This document shows positions 55,427-64,000 of a stretch of 64,000 nucleotides of DNA, piece by piece. The first letter of the stretch is position 1. Every line of letters begins with the position of its first letter. Origin of the DNA: Lactarius indigo (taxonomy: Eukaryota > Basidiomycota > Agaricomycetes > Russulales > Russulaceae). Below the pieces are notes generated by a model. It was given only the letters and a program-made list of their open reading frames with translations, did no database searches and had not been told where the DNA came from. A program made the translations under genes and the position numbers. The DNA is taken from positions 1 through 64,000 of the forward strand of contig JAFKAC010000075.1 of the NCBI GenBank assembly GCA_025766275.1. Reading direction: 5' to 3'.

Positions 55427-55632
55427 GGAAAGGTAGATGGGAATGAACAAGTCCACAATGTAACACATAACATGATCTGTCCTTATATTACAGTCCAGGC
55501 ATGATTGCAACACCTGCAGTGCTAAGTAAAGAAGAGACTGCCTAAAGAGAGCCTGAAAGAAAGGTGAAATTGTAACAAGTTGAAAAGTTCTGGGTTTTAC
55601 TGGTGCACTTGTTCTAAATAATACTGTCAGAA

Positions 55633-57239
55633 CTATGATGAAAAGACTTTTCTAATATCATCTTCAAGCTCTTCATGCTTGGAGAATAAATCTATGGCTT
55701 TCTCCCACCTTGCTTCTATTCCATTCTTTATCCTCTTCAAAAGCTGTGGATCCTTCTTACTGAGTTCCTTCTCAGTTTTACCCCCATATGCATTCCACCT
55801 AAAGAGACCTCCTGCAGTGTAATAAGTGATTGAGGATCTCCACTCATTATCAGAAATTCCTATGTTGGAGTGGGTGATGCTGGCAGAAGGTAAAAAAATA
55901 ACATAGCCAGGAGGAAATTCCATAATGAGCTTCAGTTCATGAAGAACCAGATGACCACCAAGCTTGTGGTTATAGTCTCCCATAGAAACCACAGCACACA
56001 AACCATTGGGAAGGTTGAGTTGATCCTTGTGCCTTGCAGTCACTACCTTATCTCCTAGGTTGATTGTAGTTGCCATAAAAATGGACTTGGGATAGGGCCT
56101 CTGGAGTTTATGAGAAGGTGAGAGGAAGGAAGTGGCAAGCTCCTGATAGTGTTTATAGAGCTTAGGAGCTGACATGGCAAAAGCAACTATTAAGTGCTTA
56201 GACAGTTCATTTATAAAAATAATCTAAGCACTTACTGTTCACATGAGAGGCAATTCTGTTGAGATCTTGGTTTATCATCAAGTGATCAACAAGAACTGAT
56301 TTATGAGCTAGATTCATAGGGCACTGTAAACACTCACTTAATGCTTCAAATATAAAATTCAGATATTCACTCACTTTTTGCCCACCCCCAAATGAGACTC
56401 CAGAATTGACATACTGATAATGTCCACGACGATGATTGATATCATTCTCTGAAAAATGCATTGAATCTCTTGCTTGATTCATTGCACTCTTCAAAGCCTT
56501 CATAGACTCCAGCCAAGACTTCTGACCAGGAGTATCCAAAGGTGGTGGGCGCCGAATGACAAAAAGGTAACCTTTATTGTCAACTATACCTAACCTGGGG
56601 CTGAATAGCTATTAGTAGTGATTAAGACAATCAGATGGAAAAAAAAAAATACCTGTCATCAACAGAGATATATTTATATCCCTCTGCTAAGAGACCCACT
56701 AGGCTCTCCCTGGCCTCTTCTTGAGCTGATGGCTGATATCTAATGCTGGTCCATCCACCCTTGGTATGGCTAAGATCCAGGGCATTGAAGTCACTTTGGT
56801 GAGCAGTGAGGTTACTATGCTTCTTGATCATGTTGTGGCAAAGCTGTACTCTTGGGACTTTAGAAATGGAAGCAGGAGGAAAAGCAGATGCTTTTTGGCG
56901 ACGACGTTGCTGCCTCTTCTGATTATGCTGCACACTCCCAGTGGGCCTGGTCTTTGCAGTAAAAAGGACCTTCTGAGGTTGTTGACTAGAGGGGTGGGGT
57001 TGGAAAGGAGGGGTGCTGGAGGAAAGGCTAGAAGGCTGAGGAGCAAAGGGTGGTGTAGGAATAAAGCCCCCATGAGTTGGCTGGTCCAAGTCAGCAGCTG
57101 GGTTATCAGCGGCCCAAGCCTCAGCCTCAGATAAAAATGCCATATGAAGAGCAGCCTGCAAGTCAAAAGAGTCATCAAGTGTGAAGATGTTCAATGGCAC
57201 TAAGCCACTGGAGGGTGAGGATGGTGAAGGGTGGTCCAT
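55633..57239 (-). CDS. TET/JBP-like 2OG-Fe(II) dioxygenase (probable)
   Basis: On the - strand the exons are 57239-56653, 56594-56236 and 56186-55633 (TAG stop), about 500 residues. The last exon has the signature of a family expanded in mushrooms: 'ARHKDQLNL' with an HxD iron-binding pair, 'GGHLVLHELKLIMEFPPG', 'SASITHSNI' with the distal histidine, then 'EWRSSITYYTAGGLFRW' with a candidate 2-oxoglutarate-binding arginine. I match this to the fungal TET/JBP-type dioxygenases, which oxidise 5-methylcytosine or thymine and are often linked to transposons. The N-terminal part is Pro/Ser-rich with a basic patch. Introns have normal GT-AG ends and no frame breaks are seen. It could instead be another member of the double-stranded beta-helix class; the substrate is not shown by sequence. 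Confidence 0.55.
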
Positions 57240-58320
57240 AGATAGCGTGTAGGCAAGTGTGTCTTGAGTGAATACGTGGCCCAGTTTGTGGTTCGCGTTT
57301 GTAGAACGCGGACAAACACGTACACATCTGTCAACAACGCGGCCGTCTACTCATTTCCTCACGCCGCGAGTCCAACACATCTACACTCGACTACTCGATC
57401 CACCTCACCACTGCCATCACTTTGCTGACTTACACACACCAACCCTGCCTCGGCACTGTGCTCGGCGTTAGCAACTGCAGCGCCGCCAACCTCTACCTGC
57501 TCTTATTCCTTGGGCATCTGCTACCCGGTGCATCTCTTTACGTTTGTCGACCTCCCCTTCTCTTTTTGCGTGCGCATGCTGATGGGTGCCATTGTGGTGT
57601 GTTTTCGCACTGGTAGACATGCCTTACAAGCAATACTCGTGCCACCCCTGCCGCCATCGCGTTGCGGTCACTGCTGCCACCGCTGTCATGGCGTTGCTGC
57701 TACTGCCATCGTGCAGTCGCTGCCTTCACCGCTGCCGTCACTTTGCTGACTTGCACTTACTGCAGCCGCCGCTGCCACTCCGTCGCCCTCACTACTGCAA
57801 CCACTGACATTGCATCGCACCGCCGCAGTTACCGTCACGTCACTGTCACCACGGTACCACCCCCGTGGTCGCCGTCCTAGCCTGGTCTCTGTCTTTGTTG
57901 CCACCGTTGCGATCGCCATCGTGGCTGAGGTTGCACAAGACTTGCCCCGGTGGCATGCTCGAGCGCTGCACGCGCGAGCTGCAGGCGGAGAGTGGGACCG
58001 TCGCCGCTACGGCGTTCGGCACGAGCATATACGACGAGACGCTGTACAAGGTGCGCCGCCTTTCCTATCTATTTTGGGCCTGAGGGTGGGTGATGAAGCG
58101 CAGGCGTGGTCGTACATCGTGCACACGATCGTACCGAATGCCGCGGTGTTCTCGAAGCATCTGACGACGTTCGCGCGTGCGACTGAGGTGACTTTGTCAG
58201 TAGCCACGCACGCTGCAACCGATCGGCGCACCTTTCCAACAGGTCAGGCGGCTACAACGGAGCACGATTTACGATGTGCAGAAAACTACTATGTCACGGC
58301 AGTGCGCGGAGCGCAGTAAC
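57240..58320. other. C-rich upstream region with an unrecognised open frame
   Basis: 57380-57900 is a low-complexity CTGCCG/CACTGC-rich region similar in style to the hAT arms. From about 57935 a GC-rich stretch can be read as 'ERCTRELQAESGTVAAT' and, after a possible intron, 'VGDEAQAWSYIVHTIV' with 'SKHLTTFARATEV' up to 58316. The codon pattern looks coding, but I do not recognise the family. It may be a gene fragment. Confidence 0.3.
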
Positions 58321-60203
58321 CAGTCACTCTGGTGTAAAGGGGAGAGGAGTTGAGGTGGTAAGGAATGGTGATCCTGGTTGCCCAGATGGCCGATCAAACT
58401 CGAACCATTTGATGTACAGTAAGAACGCAATATAATATTTGATTTACTCACTTCACTGCCCACACAAGAGACAGATGAAGGAGCGCGTGCATACAAAACA
58501 GGTGACGCCGCTGCCGGGTTAGGCGCAGCGAGTACCGAACTTCAAATATGGTAAATTTCACGTTTCCCTGTTTTCCAGATGACTCACAGACCTCATGGGG
58601 CACCATTTGAGGGGGGTATCTGGGTTGATAGATTTACGCGTTTTCAGTCACTGTATTATCACGTCGGTTGTACATGGTCCAGTCTGGAGTTGCTGATTTG
58701 AAAAATTAGTCTTTGTGATAGCACTGTCACATACGGGAGCGATACCGTCGAGGATTGTCGGCCCGCCTCCACTTGGATCACGATGACATGGGAGTTCTGG
58801 GTATTAAAAAGATTTCAGCGCTGGTCTATGGCGAAAGCGGTCCAAGAACGCCCATCACTTAGCACATTGATGGTCCGTACTGTCCCATGCATAAGTTGCC
58901 CCCGGCCATTCCACCATCTGACACGGCTGCCAACCTGCGTTAATTTGTTGGAATCAGTAAATGCGAGGCAACAGCAATAATTCCGGCTCACTTGGGGAGG
59001 GGGGTTCATAATCGAAACAAAAGGGCTCGAAGGCCAGGATACCGGACCAGCTCCGGAGCCTGAGCTCTTTTATAGTGACCGTGCCAAAGAAGGGCGAGGA
59101 GGACAGACGATCATATGTCACTCCCCACATGCCCTACTCTTGAGGAAGTGAACCGTTATGAAAGGACCCCTCCCCCCCCTTAACAGTTCACTTCCTCGAG
59201 AACAATCTGTATTTGCTACAAGTCTTCATGATGCGGCAGGGAAAAATCGGACTCATGCATGGTACTAGGGTCGAGACCCTCAAAGGCTGCGCTAGTTCAC
59301 CTCCGCATGCAGGGCGAGCTGCTATCTAAGCATGGTTAATCAATTGGCTTCCACTGAAATAGAACGAGAGGCCATAGCGCAACACACACACCATGAAACA
59401 ACAAGGGCTGCCAAAATGACCCCAATGACATCACAGGGTCCTTGACCTACACCACACCTACGCCACGAAGCGGACGGCCACGTAATGAGTGTTTGATATT
59501 CAGGTGTGTTGAAAATGCGTGTGTCATGGTAATCTCGAACCTTATGAGGGTAGGGGGGGCGCTGGAGTGAGACTTGGGAGATGGTGATCAGTCTTATTCT
59601 TGAACCGAACCGAACTACTGTATCATTGTGACAACCTCGCCTCGTACACATTGGTACAGTGTACTCTGATTAGTGTATTCTATATGCTGCTCTTGTGCAA
59701 CGTGATTGAAACGAGGGACGGAACAAATTAAGGAATGTGTACGTACCTCATTGACGTACGTTGTTCGACTACCAGTCTGTCCCTAGATCCACCAAGTATT
59801 TGTACGTGCTCACTAGCCTGTAGCCCTTAACCCCGATGACCCCCTACGAGTTCGAATGGAATGTCGAAGAGAGCTTAACGGCGTAGCGCTCCCATAAAAC
59901 CACATCTGATCAAGAAATTCCTCGATATGGTCGATGGAGATGGACGGCAGAAGTCAGTCACCGTGGTCGGAATTCAATAGAGTCACGGGAGCATACCAGA
60001 GCAGGCACCTTGACAAGCATGTTCGATGAATGGGGAGCCTGACTCGATGCCGTCGGTTCCGGACCTTCCAGCCCCTCATGGCAAGGTCATGGGCATCTAT
60101 ATGTAACCACAGCCCCAGACTGCAAACGCTGACCACCAAAGGTGGAAGGCAAGTCGCCATCCAACCTACCAAAGCGGAGACATCCGCTACGTTAACGTTC
60201 CGA
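58321..60203. other. No supported gene
   Basis: The frames are short and interrupted. A 64-codon minus-strand frame at 58815-59009 contains 'VGSRVRWWNGRGQ', which could be a fragment of a small SH3-like hypothetical protein, but nothing around it continues the gene. Confidence 0.25.
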
Positions 60204-60323
60204 CATCAGCAAAACAAAATATGACTAGCCGTGACTAGGGGAACTAGCTCCTACCATATTTGGGTGTCACTAGTCAGCACTAGTCACGGCTAGTGCTCCT
60301 AGTAACGTTTTGTTTTCCTGATG
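60204..60323. repeat. Hairpin / MITE-like inverted repeat
   Basis: About 120 bp fold into a near-complete hairpin. The outer arms are CATCAG-x-AAAACAAAA and TTTTGTTTT-x-CTGATG; the inner arms are ACTAGCCGTGACTAG and CTAGTCACGGCTAGT. Palindromic CTAG steps recur inside. It looks like a small non-autonomous DNA element. I could not define a target duplication because the outer arms merge with the flanks. Confidence 0.65.
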
Positions 60324-60429
60324 GAGCTGGGAAACCTGGCATACATCGGACACATTAGCTATAGCAGTTTACAGAAACTATAGGACGAACTCGTTGATCG
60401 TTTTCGAATAGACACACAAACCTTCAAAC

Positions 60430-61475
60430 TTGATTGCATCACGTGCACGAAGGCAAGGTTTTGCCGAGGAAACCTATGACGAGAATAGTCTACGAAACGT
60501 CATCTGGCGAACTTACCTATGGGATATCCCCTCTTCTTGCTATTCGCCGACAACGCTGCCTAAGCACGGGAAGTCAAAGACTACTCGACGCACCTTGGAG
60601 TGGATGGAAATCCCCGCGTGCGACACGCACGGACAGAGGGAAAGAGTACATAATATGCCGTTTGAAAACTTGAGGCCTGCCCGAAAGGCGGACGCTGAGG
60701 CCAACATGGTCCAGCCGAAAACATTGTCATCACCGTAATGCGTAAACGCGTAATGAACTTACCTCTTCAAATTTCCGTTTTCCGTTTTCCGATTCCATCT
60801 CTTCACCCGACCCGATCGTTGTGATCGCTCCGAATCCACAGTGCGAGGGGGAGTTGGAGAAACCCTTGGAGAACGCCCTGTCAATCGGTACACCACATAC
60901 CATACGATTAGCGTCCCATACGACGCACAGCCTGGGCACGATGCCTGGGCCATATCCAGGGCAACGGCATGGAGAGGAAGACAGAAAAACTTACCAGTCA
61001 TACACCACGCAAAATACGGCGTATTCGCGCGGACGATCCCCATCATCTTCCGATACGGAAGGTGAAGCTGCGCACCTGACAGAGACGCTCGGGGATGAGC
61101 ATTTCCTGAGCGGACTGACAATAGTCAGCTACCGTGTTTGCCAGCGCGAGATAGACGGCGACAAGCTAGCATCGCGCTGAGCAGAGAGTTGCATACCTCA
61201 CGGACTTCGACATTTGTCGACCTAAGGAATGTCACCCCTAATTTGTATTGCATACGCCGCCGGATCCCATGAATATCATGGGAGCACCGATGAGGGCGAG
61301 AAACCCACTCAATGAGAGCCGCGCGCGACACCCTCGTCGCGCGTGTATAGCCCCTACAACTCAGTATGGGAGACAACGTCCACTGATGTGGGCAATATCC
61401 CGGCGCGAAGGCCTGTCGCGGGCTACGCAGATTCATGCGACGGCCCTATGGATCGCGCGCAGTTCGTGCAAATAG
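60430..61475 (+). pseudogene. Possible degenerate Copia-type pol remnant
   Basis: Pieces in different frames recall Ty1/Copia Pol: 'DCITCTKARFCR' near 60432-60470, like the integrase zinc-finger end; 'LTETLGDEHFLS' near 61076-61110, like the linker before reverse transcriptase; and 'PPDPMNIMGAP' near 61261-61290 followed by an Arg-rich stretch, like the start of reverse transcriptase. All are short and heavily mutated. The order fits, but each match is weak. Confidence 0.3.
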
Positions 61476-62995
61476 CGCAACTGTCAACCACAGGTTGACA
61501 GCACCACGAATCGCGCATGCACTACCTATTGCTTGATACGAGCGATAATAAATTCAGTCACGAGCACGGACAGATCCAATTGGACGACGTACCGTGACCG
61601 AATGCTGAGAGTCGCTAGATAAGCCAGAACGCTGGCAAGACGCGCGACCCGACATCATAGACGTGGTGATGGTATGACCAGCCACTACTAAACGGCCTAA
61701 TATTGCGTTGGTTCCGAGTTTGCTGATTTGCGTGAGTTGCTCGCCACAATGAGCAAATCTATGACCGACTTTCCTGCCATAGTTATTCAGCCAGCCGACC
61801 ATGGTCGAGAAGGTGACGACATGAGTGACAATGGCGCATGGCGCCGCGCAGGGAGGATATCAAACGCCGAATATCGTGGCGTGGGCCGAAGAAAACGCTG
61901 AGAGGGTAGGAGAAACTCCCGACACCCCAGCGGACGCGGCTAAGACGGCTGCGAGACATACGATCTCGAATCGATTTTGTCAGTTGAGTCTCCGTCCTAA
62001 GACATGCGGCCACGTACCGTAGAACGGATGCCAATCAGTCGTATCCGGACCCGGAAGAGTGGTTGACGGTGGTCCTATGAGACAATGCGTCTTGTGACTG
62101 GTGACTGCCGAGCTTGCTAACTTCGTCACGACAGAATAGGCCTAAAAGGCTATGCCCGAAGCCACAGAGCTGTAGGGGCAACATCTTGTCAGTGACCGCG
62201 CACGGGAGATCGCACAGCGAACCCGATATAGTTCTCCCACGCACAGGCGGTAACGACCAGACCTGGCAGCGTGAGAGAGAACAGTCCCATAGGGAGATTG
62301 TGACGCTTTGGCGCACGCTCTGCGAAAATAGGCCAGAGGCCATAAACACGGAGAAGAGTAAGGACCTACCTCCGGACCTGTCCTCCTAACATCCTTCCAT
62401 AGGCCATCGTGGTCACGCGTGATGTGCCGCGCGAGAGAGAGTTGACGGGAGGAGCGCGCAGCCATGGGCGCAAAGGTCGAAAGGTAAACCCACAGGGCAA
62501 GCCAACGACATAAGCGACACCACTGTGACAGCTCAAATAAGTCGGAGATAACATACCATTTCTTCCACCATAATTCCCAAAAAGATCTCCGAATGCGCAG
62601 CGGAGAAACGGGAGAAGCATCTGACGAGATGCGCTTGGAGATGCGTGCCACGAGCCTGACGAGGCACCTCAAAGGGGTAACGTGTCTGCGGCAAGAATGG
62701 AGGAAAAAGTGAAGAATGGTCCTAAATAATAAGTCCATGCAGCGCGAAGGGAAGCGAGGTGCTATTATAGCATAATAGGGCACAGTCCAGAGCCAGAGCC
62801 AAAGGCGAGCTTCCTGAGCCAAAGGCTAACACGCTGAAAATGGAAATGTAAGGGCGCGAACAATTCGCAAAAACGGTAGATAAGGAACTTGAAACACACT
62901 AATCGATGGTAGCTTTTTCCTTCTACCAGATGGTTTTTTAACGCACCCATCACGTTCCTTCCGCCATCCATCCAAAAATATTATTCACCCGAGAC
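61476..62995. other. No supported gene
   Basis: Open frames on both strands are short and show no convincing domain. It could be the further decayed interior of a Copia-like element ending at the LTR-like sequence to the right, but that is inference only. Confidence 0.25.
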
Positions 62996-63004
62996 CTACC
63001 CTCT

Positions 63005-63220
63005 GTTTGAGGGGGAGTGTTGGGATTCAGCCCGAAACGGACATAGTCCGGCAAACCGAGGCTAGACTGACATATTATGTAATATTACCGTAGCTAAACG
63101 ATTATCTAAGAATAATATCTCGGGGAGAGCAGCATACGCTCTCCTCTGGAACTCCCACTCACACATTGTTCACCTATCCGGCTGCCCACCTCCGTAAACC
63201 TCTATAAGTGGTGACAAAGT
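63005..63220 (+). repeat. LTR-like end with polypurine tract, Copia type
   Basis: The sequence 'tttgagggggagtgttggga' (63006-63025) has the form of a Copia polypurine tract followed by an LTR beginning TGTTGGGATTC at 63019. A TATAA-like 'ctataagtgg' near 63203 and a short 'ggagagcag...ctctcctc' inverted repeat near 63124-63150 follow. The LTR 3' end was not determined. Confidence 0.45.
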
Positions 63221-64000
63221 TGAACTAGATATGGAGAGTAGGCGGACTGTAGTGACATTTTTCCATTCTCAAGTGGGTATATATGTACGCTCATAAGTAC
63301 AGGGCCAAGTACAGGGCTGCTACACATACGGACTTCCCACTGGGAGGCCAGAAAAGTCGGCCCGTTTGAAGGAATTGTGACAGGTGAGGGTGACTTCCCA
63401 CGTTTCTGCAACCATGATGTTTTTCTATTTGTACATGCAGCACTACGCAGCTTTGAAGCATTTTCACGAATGTGTGTCTACAGTTTCACCTCCTATCTGC
63501 ACCGTCTTTGCCTTTCCTTTTTCAGCCAACCATCCGATTCCCCCGGCGTGCCGATACAACCTTGACGCGTATCGATGTCGTTGCCACAGTCGCGTTCTGG
63601 ATCATGTTCGTCCACATACAGACCGACGCCGAGCACAGGTGGTACCACATCGACCTCTTTTGCATCCCCATCGTCTTGCGGGTCGCCGCGCTACGTGCGC
63701 CAGGCAGCTCACGATCACGTCTGTCACGATGGTGAGTACTACATCGTGTGACCCATTTGACAGGCAAACGGATCGATTGAGAAACTCACGATGTTGTATG
63801 CACTCATTTGCTCAAACCGCGTGCCTACCGCTTGTCAGCATAGTGAATTTCGTATGTCCCCACTCATGCTTGCCGAACGGGTCTATACGTTGTTAAGATT
63901 GAGCTGTTACTCACCAGGATCATTGCTACCCAGACGTTCAAGAGTTTTCTCCCTCGGGCGTGACGTTTGGAGCTGATCCTTGGCCAGTCAGAGGCCCAGG
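63221..64000. other. Possible exon of an unrecognised membrane protein
   Basis: At 63569-63732 a frame encodes two hydrophobic stretches ('VVATVAFWIMFVHIQ' and 'LFCIPIVLRVAAL') ending at a GTGAGT splice-donor-like site (63733). This could be an exon of a membrane protein, but I do not recognise the family and the gene would continue beyond the window. The rest of the stretch shows nothing I can support. Confidence 0.25.

Overview
The window reads as a fungal nuclear genome, most likely a mushroom-forming basidiomycete. Its genes are cut by many 45-60 nt introns. It carries STAND/NLR genes with a 'Goodbye'-type N-terminus, chromodomain Gypsy retrotransposons, a hAT DNA transposon and a TET/JBP-like dioxygenase gene. 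I saw no rRNA, tRNA, CRISPR or bacterial-type feature.

Layout. (1) 1-27335: an array of four paralogous NLR genes on the + strand (252-3556, 5064-9080, 13090-16780, 20880-24347). Each has the same nine-exon plan: Goodbye domain, heptad coiled coil, NACHT ATPase, winged-helix-like region and ankyrin repeats. Decayed sedolisin (S53 peptidase) copies lie between them (9.4-10.6, 11.1-12.1, 19.3-20.3 kb). Antisense dihydrolipoyl dehydrogenase pseudogenes follow the third and fourth NLR (17.0-18.7, 25.4-27.3 kb). The array grew by duplication of a block of about 7.8 kb. As given, every NLR copy is broken by one-base indels, often in homopolymers. (2) 27337-34650: a 7.3 kb hAT element with 22-bp perfect terminal inverted repeats and an intron-rich transposase on the - strand. 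Its left end abuts the 5' end of the second dehydrogenase pseudogene, and its right end abuts a satellite with a period of about 62 bp (34651-36028). (3) 36.0-38.5 kb: retroelement debris, including two tandem LTRs and a gag fragment on the - strand and a solo LTR. (4) 38925-55426: a Gypsy chromovirus with 572-bp LTRs and a GGAAA target duplication. A younger Gypsy (40004-47858, 511-bp LTRs, TACG duplication) sits inside its gag, and a solo LTR (54639-55221, CGAAC duplication) sits inside its right LTR. (5) 55633-57239: a three-exon TET/JBP-like 2OG-Fe(II) dioxygenase gene on the - strand. (6) 57.2-64 kb: mostly gene-free DNA with a hairpin/MITE-like element, possible Copia remnants and an LTR-like end.

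Themes. The Gypsy LTRs show a Tf1-like self-priming design: 11 nt just downstream of the TATA box are complementary to the primer-binding site. Every difference between LTR pairs falls at a CpG, which points to cytosine methylation and deamination. All nine in-frame stops I found in the older element are TGA. The NLR copies decay differently, by one-base indels, and their coiled-coil linkers differ by whole 21-nt heptad units. The NLRs would be cytosolic innate-immunity or heterokaryon-incompatibility sensors by family knowledge; nothing in the sequence shows which copy, if any, is functional.
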